Shown here in pieces: positions 1 to 12,078 of a DNA stretch of 64,000 bases (the stretch's first letter is position 1; each line of letters starts with the position of its first letter). Below the pieces are notes generated by a model. It saw nothing but the letters and a program-made list of their open reading frames with translations. It searched no databases and was not told the origin of the DNA. The stretch spans positions 310,001-374,000 of the forward strand of contig JARFXM010000005.1 of the NCBI GenBank assembly GCA_029532625.1, written 5' to 3'. The stretch is from Lomentospora prolificans. Lineage: Eukaryota; Ascomycota; Sordariomycetes; Microascales; Microascaceae. The translations under genes were made by a program, and so were the position numbers.

Positions 1-2503
1 TGGAATCGTTTGCATCCAGCGGCAGGGATCGGACGTGTAAATGCCCTGTTGCTAATACGACGGAGCCTCATCAAAAAATGCGCAAAGATACATATACGAG
101 GTCCGAGAGGGACGAGATTGAAGCCGTGTTCCCGGCATTTTACATGTGGACTTACGCTGTGAACTTCCCGCCGCCTTGGGGAGCCAACATATTCGGACCC
201 TAGACGTGTGACGCGGCCAGTTGCAGTCATCAGGGGATGGGAATCTGAAGCTGGCCCAGGCGGTATTAAAGAAGCGCGCAACGCCCCGCGGGTGCCCGAA
301 ACCTCGTCCTGATTTCCTTGCCTGCCAGCTGTCTGCCAAAATTCCATTTTGGGGCGCTTACTTTTCAGGGGCGCCCGTTGGGCTGAAGATGGGTGATGTT
401 GTGCAGGTTGTGGCATCACTACCCTCACCGCCTCCCTCCCAGTCAGCGAGTGAGGGAACAAATGCCAGCCCGTGTGGCCTGGCCCAGTAATCGGTGACAG
501 ATGCCATGTCTATGAAGTGGCAAGGAAAGTGCTCTTGTGTACTGCCAGCGTAGCTTCGCCCATTGGTGGAGCACCACATCCCAGAAATCATCTCGGACAG
601 CCAACAGTGACTGAGAGTTGACGAAGAACAAGTGAACCAAGAACGCCACAACGCCCCTCCATAAGCTTATCCCAAAGGAGAATTCCACAACGGGCTTGGA
701 TTTCAACATCTGCAGTTTCGCCAGAGAGGAAGCTCATCCAATTTGGATGCCTTGTTGTATTAGGAGCCATGCCCATCGCCAGCATTCCAGAAGAATAGGG
801 GTGCAATGCGACAACAACACCAGCCACGCAGCGCCAACGATCTTAATTTCACATTCCTGTTCAAGGATTCAAGGAACCAAGACTTGCTAATACTCCGCCT
901 TGCATGAGGTTTAGCTGGCGGGGCCAGTTGTCCGTTGTCCGTGTTCAGTGGTTGGTTGCGCGCATTCAAGGGGGAGACGACCAGGGGCCTCTAGTAGAAT
1001 GAGGAAAAAGATCACCTTCTAAATTGGCACAGAGCTTGTCCGAGGCTCATTCCCGGTCGGAGTTGAGCTTGTGCCTCATCGGCCGCCATGGTGGTACGTA
1101 GTTCGAGACCGAGTTGGAAGCCTTGGTGTTACTTGAATATCGTGTCATTTGCTCGTCTCGAGGTTAATTTTAACCTTACGAGCCTCGCCGGTATTGGATT
1201 AATATATTCGGGTTATTAATAGCATATATCCATCCGCATGTATCTTGCCGTTCCGTCTCCGTCGCCCCGCCCCGAATGCCGGATATTGACTGGAGCTCGC
1301 CCGCCAACGCCGACATGGCCCTGCATAGAGTCCCAAGTCCGTGGAACAAATCTTTCAGCTATCCCGGTTCGAAAGGCAAAGGATTATTCTCGAACCTGAC
1401 GCGAGATGGCCGGAGCCGGCGATCCCCTCGGTCAGTTAAGAACTGGTGAGGGCCAAAATACGACCCCTTGTGGTGGTTGCTCCCAGGCAGCGCAGGATAA
1501 TTAACCCGACCAGAAGCTCCTTCCGAGGCCGCTCGCAGTTCTCTTGAGGAGAAATTACTGGATTTTGGCCGTCTCAATTTGCTGATTTCGAAAAGCAAGG
1601 TGTGGGAAGCCCCGTGCAACTTCAGAAACCCCGCGTGATGCGAGGTCTTCTTGACGGCCGCTATCTGATAAGATCGAGTCGACGCTGGCCCTTCCGAGAT
1701 GCCGGAATTGTGTCATGGTCGCTCGGAGTCTCGCGGGTGGCTTTGTCCGCGCCGGAACGGGAGACGTCCATAACGTCAACTCGATCACGTCAATCAACAA
1801 CCTGGATCGTACCGGGTCAAAAAGCAAAACCGCGTATCAAGAAACAGCAAAGCAAGGAATTGCGTTTGTCCATCTTGTAAGAAAATGCATTCCCAATTTT
1901 CACCTTGTTGCTTGGCATGAAGCTACCTCTCTACAAACAAGAATGCAAAAAACCCTCAATCGAGTGGAGGATGCCCAACAGAAATCCAAAGAAACAGCTC
2001 AGGCGTTGAGCCGAGAGAACTATTCATAGTAACCCAGGAGCAAATGCGAGGACCCTATTCTTTTGACATAACGCCAGCCGCTATTCATCAACACTTTCTA
2101 ACTTCATGAAACATGGCCATGATGAGACATATACCAAAATTGACGTGTCTCAGCCTGCACCAAATGCTTGTCGCAGAGGAGACGACCCAGGGAAAGTGCG
2201 AGATATGAATTGGAAAGTCTTTCGACACTCAATGGTAGGCTTGCACAGGGATTCGTTCCTTCTCCTCGGCTTTTCACCCTCTGGTTCGTTTCGTTAGCGT
2301 GGGGGGTGCACCACCCTCTCGTCCACCGGTGACGTAGCGTACTATTGTCCCCCCCGGAAGCCGGATTATATGAGAGAGGGCGTCCGACGGAAGGAAGGTG
2401 CAGAAAGAGAGATTTTCTTCTTTTTTTTTTCTTTTTTTTTTTTTCATCGAAGCCTTTTCCAAAGTAACCGGCGCGGAGATGTCTCTTTGGTCTTGGCTAG
2501 CGT
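1..2503. other. Gene-free left flank
   Basis: I find no gene I can support here. The open frames are all under 105 codons, overlap each other on both strands and resemble no family I know. A long T-rich tract at about 2411-2446 lies just past the stop of the minus-strand aldolase gene, so it reads as an A-rich 3' flank of that gene. I saw no tRNA, 5S rRNA or transposon ends. A gene broken into many short exons could still hide here. Confidence 0.6.
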
Positions 2504-3652
2504 TCAGAGCCTTTTCTCCAACATGACAAGGCTTCTGAAACCTTCTTTCCACTTTTCCGACTGATCACGAGTCGGCTTCGGCAGCGGGCTCCTTGCAAAC
2601 CCACCATAGGCAAGCCACGACTCCATGCCCGCCTTCATGCCAACCACTCCTCCCTGGATCGCAGTCCAGTCGCCGTGGGATAGGATACGCTGCATTTCCT
2701 GTGCCTCTTGAATCTTGCCCTCGTGGAAAAGTTCGAGAGTCCTGACACAGGCCTTAGGCGCGAGGTTCGCTAGACCCGCAAGGATGCCGTGCCCCCCGGC
2801 AATGGCCGACTGAAGAGAGAAATCTGCCGAGCCGGCGAGGACCAGGAAACCGGGGTTGTCACCGCTTCCTCCGATTGCAGGCTTGCGGGGCATGTTTCGT
2901 GTGGCCTCTGCTACCCGGTTCAGTTTACCGGTGTTGCCGCAGGTAAACTTGGCTCCGACGATGTTGGGGTGCTGGGCCAATGCGATAATCACGTCCGACG
3001 TGAGGTCGAGACCACCCGCGCCTCCGGGGAAGTTGTAAATTAGGATAGGTATCGGCGATGCATCGGCGACATCACGAAAGTACTGAAGCACTGTCTGCGA
3101 GGAAGGAGCAAAAAGGGGTGCATAATAGGAAGGCGGCAGGACGAGGGCATAATCGCCGCCGGCCTCCCATGCCTCCCGGCAGTACTGAATAGTTTCCCGG
3201 GTGCTCTGGCATCCGCACCCAACTATAATCGGCATGTTGCGAAAGCCGTTCTCATTGAGGGCCTTGCGGGTTGTGGCCGTGACCAATTGCCGCTCCGAGT
3301 GGGTCAGGTGCACGGCCTCGCCGTTGGACCCTTGCGTTGCGAGACCAGCGACTCCCGCTTTGGCTAGCCGGACGGCATGCTGGGCGATGGATTCAACGTC
3401 AATGTTTTCCGTGCTAGGTTCGAAAAAGCAGACGGTGGGGACGTAAACGCCGGGCCGGAGGACTCGGCGGGGCTCCGACCGCTGGAAGTCGGCGTCTACA
3501 GACGAACCGTCAAAAGAGCTACCCATGGGAGAGTGGGAGCCGTTCACGGAGATGTCGACTGCCCTTAGCCCCGACGAAGAAACCATGGAGAGATGCGTGA
3601 AGTCGCAGTGAAAGCTGGTTCGAGGCGAGGAAGTGTCATTGTGAGGCGACAT
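2504..3652 (-). CDS. Dihydrodipicolinate synthase/N-acetylneuraminate lyase superfamily aldolase
   Basis: Single-exon gene of 382 codons. A TIM-barrel class I aldolase of the DapA/NAL superfamily starts near residue 65. The Schiff-base lysine is K235 (in IVGAKFTCGN), and the conserved tyrosine is Y206 (in LIYNFPGG). The usual Thr-Thr pair of the pyruvate-binding loop reads Ser-Asn (GSNGEA, 109-114). The arginine that binds the dicarboxylate in true DHDPS is absent after the Tyr (YNFPGGAGG). Fungi make lysine by the aminoadipate route, so a role in lysine synthesis is unlikely. A 2-keto-acid aldolase, for example of the 4-hydroxy-2-oxoglutarate or 3-deoxy-hexulosonate type, is more plausible, but the substrate cannot be read from sequence. 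The first 60 residues are Ser-rich and poorly conserved, so translation may start at M23 (3586) or M43 (3526). No neighbour suggests a pathway. Confidence 0.9.
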   Translation of the reverse strand: MSPHNDTSSPRTSFHCDFTHLSMVSSSGLRAVDISVNGSHSPMGSSFDGSSVDADFQRSEPRRVLRPGVYVPTVCFFEPSTENIDVESIAQHAVRLAKAGVAGLATQGSNGEAVHLTHSERQLVTATTRKALNENGFRNMPIIVGCGCQSTRETIQYCREAWEAGGDYALVLPPSYYAPLFAPSSQTVLQYFRDVADASPIPILIYNFPGGAGGLDLTSDVIIALAQHPNIVGAKFTCGNTGKLNRVAEATRNMPRKPAIGGSGDNPGFLVLAGSADFSLQSAIAGGHGILAGLANLAPKACVRTLELFHEGKIQEAQEMQRILSHGDWTAIQGGVVGMKAGMESWLAYGGFARSPLPKPTRDQSEKWKEGFRSLVMLEKRL

Positions 3653-6600
3653 GGTTGCCAGGGGACTTAGCCTCGGGCTATCTATGGACAGGAGTAGTTT
3701 CGAAATTGAAGAGTGGAAAGATTCAGGGCCTCAAAACACTCGAGTCACGCCTTATTGGCGTGGGGAACAGTGAGAGGGTTTGGAGCACACCAGGAACACG
3801 TGCTGGTCCGTCCGCCGCAGAGAATCAGTGGGGAAGCCGAGATCTGGGCGTGCTAGCTATGGGCTGGAACGAGAGATGCAAAACGACGATGAGTTTGGAC
3901 CTTCGGCCCCAGAAAAAAGAAGGGGGCCCCATCCCAATTTAACCAAAAACAGAGACATCAACTCCAAGAATCGCGACAGGAACCGGTGAAGAAAATTCCC
4001 CCCCGGTCGTGCTTAGTCTTGGATCAGGCCCAGGGCTTTGGCGGGCATCGTACAAGACACGGCCACGGAAGATGACCGACCTCGGGCAGTTGGGGCAGGG
4101 TGGGATAGGAACCCTTGCTGGCGTCGAGATTTGCATTCAGACATGCGACTCCCGAGTACAAGGTCTAACTTGTAGACGGGGGAGAGCTATACCCATGAGA
4201 GTGAAGCAGGGAGGTGTAGTAGATACGGAGACCTCCTACGAGGAGAAATGGTGTGTAGGTGTACAGTGTCCTTAGCTACAGCCAGCCATGCCTCCAGGTC
4301 GAACCGGAACAGGACACGAAGTGCCCCGGTGGCGTTCGGATGAGGGTCGACTTCCTTGGTTATTGAACGAAATGGAGCAAAGCACCACACGTACCCTATC
4401 ATTTAGCTTGAGATTCGGTGGATTTCGGTTGTAAGCAGGGGCCGAAATCAGTCTCATCTGCCAGACGGAGTATATCTCGAGTGTTAAGACGGAAGACGCA
4501 GTTCGATAAATGGGGCTATCACCCCAAGGGCCAGGGGCGGACTGGATATGAGTATCCCCTGGGTGCCATCACAGGAAACCAAGCCAGGCGAGGATCACCG
4601 GTCAAGCCCCCTTCGAGCTTCAGCCAGCGTCCCCGGTTCTCCTGTACTTGCGAGGTACGTGGTGCACGCTCTCCCTGCTCTTCAAGCATGAGGGAGTCTT
4701 GTGCGTACCGGGCAATTTTTTCGACCTGTCATCGGTGTAGTCTATACCTTCTTCGTGCTGCTGGCTGACATGCCGGCTGCCAAAGGAGCAGGCTAGCCGC
4801 TACCATGATTCGGAACAAGGTTTAGTTATCAAAAGAAGCAAGGGTTCGATATTTCGGAAGTAGAAGGAGCGCCTTTGATTCACCTGAAGTTGCGAATACA
4901 CCACATTGCTCCAGCGACTTACAACGTCCACTGACAGGGTTATTGGAAACCAAAAGTGTGGGGGTCGCCTGGCTGGTCGCCCAATTGCTTTTTCGCATGT
5001 CAGGATTGGCTTACTACTAAGAATTCACAGGAGCCGATAGCTTTGCAGGGGTGCAACAATCAGCCTTGAAATTGAGATGCATTGTGCCAGGCATGTTCTG
5101 TTTTGCGTTCGAGACCAAGCTCGAAGTTTGGCAGCGAGATGATTGAGACTATTTCATGGTAGAGGAGGAGGAAAACAAAAAGATGCGGTTCTGGTCTCTG
5201 GTAAAATCCCCTTGGCGTCGTCAGGGCTATTCCGGTAATGATATTCTGATGTCGTGGATTGACCAGGATATGCGGGTGTGGGGGTTCGTGCTTTCGAGTG
5301 TCAATGCTTGTAACTGGCTGGTTTTCTTCCTGCCCTGGAGTCTCTTCGTGACTGCTAATCTAGCGGGCTCAGTATTGAAGCGAGGATCTCCTACTGCCCT
5401 GGTTTGCCTTGGCAAAAGGCGTGAGCCCCCAGAGGGGATTCGCTCCGCTTTGGACGAGACCTCATATCCCGCCAATCCCGAGAAATCGGTATTCGACCAT
5501 GGTGGCATCTCAAAGGTATTATATCGCAGCTGTATCATCCTGTCTGGTCTGCTACTAAGTAACCTTGAACTGCGGATACGCGCATGCTCATGTACGGGCA
5601 GGGAATGGCAGAAGTGATCATGCGATGGTTGGTGATGACGGGTCCTCTGAGCCCTGCCAGACATGCCCATTCAATCACTCATGCCAGGCGTTGGCTGCCA
5701 GCGTGTTGAGGTACTTGGTACCACATAAGAGGTCACAGCCAAGTGAGGCTGGCCCATGCCGAGATGATGTGCTGCGCTGGGATGGGGCTACCCGACACCC
5801 CGGTATAATATTTTCCTGTGGTGTAACCTCGTGGGCAATTACAACCATCCCGGAGACCTCTCTGAAACCGTATTTTGGGAGCCTGGTGTTATTATTACCA
5901 GCATCTCCCTTCCCGTTACGCTCTTACTTGGAATATTAATATTACAGAGTATGCCTCTTCTGCACGCGGATACCGGTCAGGGGCACCGGAGTAAACATAC
6001 AGGGTAACAAGATGGCTTCACGAATGATGCACACTTCTGACCATGGAAGCTTGCGGTGTTCGATCTAACCCAGCGCCGTGGTTGAGCCATGAGGCGTGGG
6101 AGACTAATATTGACGTGCGCCTCCTAGAACGCTGGGCGGGATTCTAGATCCCTTGGATAACGACGTGTTCGAGCCTTGTAGATGCTCTCAATCGTGGCTT
6201 CAGATACCTGCGTTCTCAACGTGTTGGCACCCCCTTGAAGGGACTAAACCTGAGTTTCGGTGACGGACGTCAAAGGTTGGGTGATGGTTGGATGAGGTAA
6301 TGGCAACGGATGGAAGGGCACTCAGCAGCATCGACTGGCTCGTATGGATGCTGGCTCAATATCGTCACTTAGGCTGTCACACAAGCCCTCCTGATGGTCT
6401 TCTATGATGGGCTGTGGACGCGCGCAGCTGAAAAGAAGCAAGATGGGACCAAAACTTGCTCAAGCCTTGACCGAGCCAGAATGCTGCATGCCTGTTGGTC
6501 TAGGTTTCACGGACCAGGGCAACGTCGGGCGCAAGAGTGATTAATATCCGGCTCCCTTCCCCATTTCCAACAACATACGGCGTCCCTTGTAATACTAGTA

Positions 6601-8055
6601 CTTGCCGAGGCGCGAGGAAGGCGCCGCCATGGCACTACTCACGCAGGGGATATATGACAAAAAATTACCTATCGATGGGTGGCCTCCTCTCCGTTGCCAG
6701 CAATGAAAAGGCTCAAACCAAGTGCTTGCAGTAAATGCCTCCCTGTACCTAGGACCACTGTCCGCCGAAACGGCCTGGTCTAGTTAACAGATCTAACTAA
6801 CTAACCTGGCCATGTACAAAGGTACAGATTTCGGAGGAATAAGGGTAAGCTGCCATCTCCTGCACCCACAATCAACATAACCTGACTAGTTGGGAGGCTT
6901 GGTTCTCGTGCCCTCACGCTTGGCCAGCCTTGGCTGGCCATCCCTGCAACCATGCACCAGGATTTCGGGGTCGGTTTCGGTGCCTCTCGTCTATCCGTAG
7001 CCCCAGACCACTGGGCCGGGCGGTGCTTCCCCGGCTGGCTGGCTATCGTTGGTACAAGTACTTTTGACTGGCATCAAGTTTCCTTCAGGGGATGACTGCC
7101 CACTCGACGACATCGGGACCGACCCCGGGATCCGAGCGCACGCTTGGACTATTATAACGAAAGGAGAAGGTGAACCGCAAAGGTGCCTGGCGGTGGTGGA
7201 GGAGGAGCACGTGGTTCTAAGACAATGCTCCGTTTCTCTTTCTCCACGGCAGGAGAGAGCGCCGGCTTCCCGGAAGCTGGGGCGAGCTCATGTCCTGTGT
7301 CCGGCCCCACAGAACTGAAATAGCGTACAGTTAAGCTCTCCCGGACAGACCAAAATACTCAACTGCATTTAGGGAGTCCGTGGTAAACTCAGGGCTGAGC
7401 CTGGCCCGATGAGGATTATTCTAGAGATACCGGTTGAGAGGAGCTGCCGAAGAGCAGCCAGCGTACCTAACCTTGCGCCCGATTGATTAATGGACCCTGC
7501 GTTTTGGACACGGTCTGTAATAGCCAGGTTTCCATCATCCTATATATCTAGTGTTCTTCTTGTGGAAAGGTGCCAATTGGTGAGCTTAATGATCAATCGT
7601 CTCGCTACTTATTAAGCGTGCTCGTGCAGGCCCTAGCTGGCGCTGCTCACACCCTGGCCAGGCAATTGATTTTGTGAGGACCAAGGTAGCGCAGCAAAGC
7701 CGAGTCTGTGCTGTCATCCCAAGGGGGTCAAGGCGGTGAAAAGCGGCACAAAATCATTAAGCTCGCGATTGTCGCATTGGGCTGCCGAGCCGCGCAACAC
7801 GGCAAGATATCATCAGCAACAGGTAATACTAAGTGTTAGTTTCATCCACCAAACCCATAGGTCGACTGCTCTTCGACTGAAAACCCGCGATACCATATTT
7901 CCCACTCAAGGGTGAATGTGATACCTCGATTGCCTTCCCATCTCGAAGCCGCACGCACCTGCCAAAAGGTGTTCCACGTACGAACTCTGCCAACTTGGCG
8001 ATAATTATTTGCGAACCCCCGAATATCCCACCTCGCTACTAGTCCTCGAACCGTC
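3653..8055. other. Intergenic region, no supported gene
   Basis: This 4.4 kb lies between the minus-strand aldolase gene and the plus-strand SCY1-like gene, so it holds both promoters. The longest frames (about 150 codons near 5156-5670, overlapping on opposite strands) show no family motif and have mixed composition, so I treat them as chance. Local features are a Gly/Pro-rich stretch near 4000-4100 and GCCAGCC/GGCTGG palindromic words at about 6920-6945 and 7030-7045. No RNA gene was recognised. Confidence 0.55.
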
Positions 8056-8085
8056 ATGCCTGCCTCCCCACGACTCGCTGTCTAG
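8056..8085 (+). promoter_or_regulatory. Short upstream ORF before SCY1-like start
   Basis: An ATG at 8056 opens a nine-codon frame (MPASPRLAV) that stops with TAG at 8083-8085, ten bases before the main ATG at 8096 and in a different frame. If transcription starts upstream of 8056, scanning ribosomes would meet this ORF first, and it could dampen translation. The transcript start is unknown, so this is a candidate only. Confidence 0.35.
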
Positions 8086-8095
8086 ACTTTCCAAG

Positions 8096-11000
8096 ATGTC
8101 CATGTTCTCCTCGGCCTTCAAATCCATCTCGGCCACCAACATCACCGGCAACTATTCTATCTCCTCCGAAGCCACATCCACGGCCGGGCCATGGAGAATA
8201 CACGATGCTAAAAAGAAGTCCAACGGGAAGGCGTACAGCGTCTTCATATTCGATAGAAAATCCTTGGACTCGCACGGGAACTCTCTGGGCCGCTCGGGAG
8301 CCTCGTCTTTCAAGCGCGCCGCGGATGAGGTTGTCGAGCGCTTAAAGAAGGAAGCCTCGAGCTTGGCGAAATTGCGGCACCCGAATATACTGGAACTGGT
8401 CGAGCCAGTGGAAGACACGAGGGGCGGAGGGTTGCAATTTGTATCAGAGGCTGTTACTGCGAGCTTATCCAGTCTTCTTGCCGAGAAAGATGACCGGGAG
8501 AGGAGTGGCGGCCCCGGGGGTCGCTCCAGCCGCTTCGTTGTCGAGGATGCCGATGGAGTAAGGAGGAGACGAGAACTCGAGATTGATGAACTCGAGATCC
8601 AAAAGGGGCTTTTGCAGATCAGCAAGGCTCTAGAGTTTATGCATGACAACGCGGGCTTGGTGCACGGCAACCTCACTCCCGACGCTATACTCATCAATGC
8701 GAAGGTATGTGGACTCTCCTGCTACCTAGGTTGGGCAATTCCATCTAACACGCACTCAAGTCCGATTGGAAAATAAGCGGCCTTTCTTTCTGTTCCCCCG
8801 CAGAAGGGTCAACCAAACCTACATCTATCCAACCCATCAGCCTCTCCGAAGTGCTCAATATTGACCCGAGACTTCCCCGTCACGTTCAGCTTAATCTCGA
8901 CTACAGCTCACCGGATTTTGTCATTGACAACAATCTCAATACTTCAGCCGACATGTTCTCCTTGGGTCTCCTTTGTATCTCTCTGTATAACTCACCTCAT
9001 AGATCTCCTCTAGAAACACACGCCAGCGTGTCGACTTACAAACGTCTCTTTTCTTCCTCGTCAACCGTGCCTTCTACTTCCAACAAGTTTCTCTGCTCGG
9101 GGAGTCTTCCCAGGGACCTTTCCAATCATGTCCTACCGCGTCTCATTACTCGTCGCCCTGCCCAGCGTATGTCGGCCAAAGATTTCCAAGAGAGCGAGTA
9201 CTTTGATAACATCCTTGTATCCACTATCCGATTCTTGGACGCATTCCCCGCCAAAACTGCCGGGGAGAAGTCCCAGTTCTTACGTGGCTTGGTCAAGGTG
9301 CTGCCTAGTTTCCCAAAATCTGTGATGGAAAAGAAGCTGCTGCCATCGCTTCTGGATGAGATGAAGGACAAAGATTTGATCTCCCTCATTCTTCAAAACG
9401 TATTCAAGATTATCGAGTTGCTACCATCAGCCAAGCGTGCCTTCGGCGACAAGGTACGCCCGGTGTTGAAGGAGACATTTGTCGTAACTGCACCTAGCTC
9501 CAAGTCAGCGCAGCCCCCGGTCCAGGAGAAAGACCCCGCAAAGGACGCGGGATTAATGGTTGTCTTGGAGAACATGGCCTCTATCTGCAAGAATTCTACG
9601 GGCAAAGAATTCAAAGACGGTAAGGCACTCTTTTTGAGCCCAAAGGGAAGTTTCGTACTCCATGATGCTAATACTCCTCATAGACATACTCCCTGTCGTT
9701 CTGACGGCTATCGAATCACCCACCCACTCGCTTGTAGATGCTGCGTTGCGTGGCCTACCCGTCATCCTCCCGGTCCTCGATTTTAGCACTATCAAGAATG
9801 AGCTCTTCCCCGTCATTGCGACAGTATTCAGCAAGACGAACAGCCTTCAGATCAAGATTCGTGGCCTCCGCGCGTTTGTAATCTTGTGTGGCGGCTCTAC
9901 TGACTCCGCTGGAGATGATGGACTAGACGGGTTGAGAGGGAACAAGAAATCTTCCTCTTCGAGTGCCCTTGACAAGTACACAATGCAGGAAAAGATTGTC
10001 CCTCTGATAAAAGCCATCAAAACCAAAGAGCCCGCGGTTATGATGGCGGCCCACGACGTCCTTAAAGTTGTGGGTGACGCTGCGGACATTGAATTCGTGG
10101 CCATGGACATCCTCCCCGTCCTCTGGAACATGAGCCTCGGCCCGCTCCTTAGCCTCCAGCAGTTCCAAACGTACATGGACCTCATCAAACACCTTTCCCG
10201 AAAGGTCGAAGACGAGCATTCCAAGAAGCTGCAAGAGCTCTCCGGACCCTCAAACGGCGCTACCGTGGCGCCCACGGAGGATTTTGTGGCATTTGGCGGT
10301 CTCACGGGCACCGCATTTGATCCGGCCGGCGGAAATGACCAAGACAACTTTGAGGCTCTGGTCAAGGGGAGGGCTTCGACGTCAAGGGACACCAGCGGAA
10401 ACTTCCCCAGCTGGGATGACAATCCTCCCAGCGCTACTGCCGCATCTACCGTTAGCCTCGCCGGAGGTTCCCCGCAACCTGCGACATTCTCCTGGTCCAC
10501 GCCCTCCGTGACGCCGGCGCCAGCGTCGGCGCAGGCCGGGCAGCTCGGCACGGTCAAGGCGCAGCAGACGTCCAGCTTCCGAACCGTCACGCCAGACCTT
10601 TCCAGCTTCGGGGCCCTCACGCCAACATCCACCCAGTTCTCAAAGCCTCTTCAACCGACTCAGCCCTCGCAGTCGGCCTTCTCGTCTCCCCCGCTCTCAC
10701 AGAGCACGACGGGCGCGTCCACGTCGTCCATCAACTGGCCATCGAGCAGCACCCCCGTCGCCACGCCCATGGCTAACCCCTGGGCGTCCACAACAACCGC
10801 GACGATGGGCCAGCATCAATCGTCTTCTTCTGCCTTTGGAAACATGGGGGCATCGATGAATAGCCTCTCGCTCAACGCGCAGCGTCCGACGACCCTACAA
10901 CAGCAGCCGTCCTCATCATCGACGTCTTCGTTTTCGCTACCGCCGCCGCCGTCGGCCAATGCCGGAGGGGCTTCCTCCTTCAGCCTTCCACCACCGCAGC

Positions 11001-11275
11001 CTAGAATGGCAAGCAGCGGAAACGTGTGGGCAACACAGGCTTCGTCAGGCGGAGGTATGGGCATGGCCATGGGTATGGGTATGGCTCCCATGGCGGCGAA
11101 GCCGGCCGCCGCCAGCCCGCAGAATACGGGCATGGGCATGGGCATGGGAATGAGCATAGGCATGAACTCGGGCGCGCCGATGGGAAGCATGATGGGTTCG
11201 GGTATGGGTATGGCGCAGGTGAATAATCAGGCCAAGCCAAAGAGCGGCCTCGATAAGTATGATAGTCTGCTCTGA
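8096..11275 (+). CDS. SCY1: SCY1/SCYL2-type pseudokinase (clathrin/endosomal trafficking)
   Basis: Three exons, 8096-8704, 8761-9619 and 9684-11275, give 1019 residues. Both introns have GT-AG ends and restore frame exactly. The N-terminus is a kinase-like domain that looks catalytically dead: the HRD motif reads HGN (VHGNLTPDAILIN), the DFG region reads SGLSF, and no glycine loop is visible. A helical, HEAT-like middle follows (KVLPSFPKSVMEKKLLPSLL and onward). The C-terminal part of about 400 residues is disordered, Ser/Thr/Pro-rich, and ends in a Gly-Met repeat and the tail KSGLDKYDSLL. This is the architecture of SCYL2/yeast Scy1, which acts in clathrin-linked and TGN-endosome transport; the role here is inferred from family. 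ATG 8096 is chosen because MSMFSSAFKS begins the conserved N-terminus; the frame upstream has no ATG start. Confidence 0.93.
11051..11220 (+). repeat. Gly-Met coding repeat in SCY1-like C-terminus
   Basis: GGN-ATG codon pairs recur in two blocks, around 11053-11085 and 11128-11165, with a looser third block to about 11217. They encode runs such as GMGMAMGMGMAP and GMGMGMGMS. The repeat unit is 6 nt (GGCATG/GGTATG), so it can change in length without shifting frame. It sits inside the disordered tail and is probably variable between strains. Confidence 0.85.
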
Positions 11276-12078
11276 TAATTGCGATTGCTAGGAAAGGAAC
11301 AGACGCGGGCAGTTTTTTTTCCTCTTTTTTTTTTTTTTTCTCTCAAAATCTTCCCTAACTTCTAGGATGGGATATCAAGCATAGCGAACGTGTAATTCTG
11401 GGGAAATGAGGGGAAAAAAGCAAGAAAAGAAAAAGGAAAAGGAGCTATTTGGTGGGGCGCTTTCCATTTCTGCTTGGTTCGCTGCTATATTCGCAAATAG
11501 ACGAGTCTTTCATCTGAAGTTGGGATGAACCTTCGAGAAAGTAATTTCAGAGAGTGTCTGAGGATTCGTCATTGATGTGTGACTCTGCTCCGTTGAAGAG
11601 AGGTTAGGTTACGGACGTGTACCTAGGGTAGTTATATCAAGGGAGGCTGGACTCACGGCAATTCGAGGACAACGCCGAGCGGCACCTACGATAATGGCCG
11701 AACAGCTCTCCGTCCTTGTTCGAGATATGCTGGTCTAGATGAGCGGGACCAAATCAGTCGCCACAACTGTCTTAGCTAGGGTGTTGGGGAAACTGAGGAT
11801 AGGAATATACTAAGATGGACATTGCCACGGTCGTGGTCGCGATTCTGCAAGTCTCTACAGATGCATGAAAGAATCCCCTTGTCCAGATCCAGCTCTTAGT
11901 TACGGCATTTACTAGTGTAGTCGCGATAGCGAGAGGGATTCTCATCACTATGTGTAGAGATTCACACATAGTTAGTTCCGAGCTATTTGATTCAGGGCTC
12001 GGATCGACTTTGGAAGCACGCGGAGGATGTTTAAGGAAGAAGGGGAAGAAGCAAAAAGCCGGGACGGAGAACACTCAC
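11276..12078. other. Intergenic, downstream of SCY1-like gene
   Basis: Starts with a T/C-rich tract (about 11311-11342) just past the SCY1-like stop, typical of a fungal 3' UTR. The rest (about 11,500-12,078) would contain any downstream exons of the broken CVNH-like gene, which is read on the minus strand. I could not identify such exons with confidence. Confidence 0.5.

Noticed and set aside
5156..5670. Two overlapping frames of about 150 codons on opposite strands
   Set aside because: No recognised domain, no codon bias, no splice partners; consistent with chance in a 4.4 kb gap.
9847..10632. 261-codon minus-strand frame
   Set aside because: Opposite the SCY1-like third exon; no motif.
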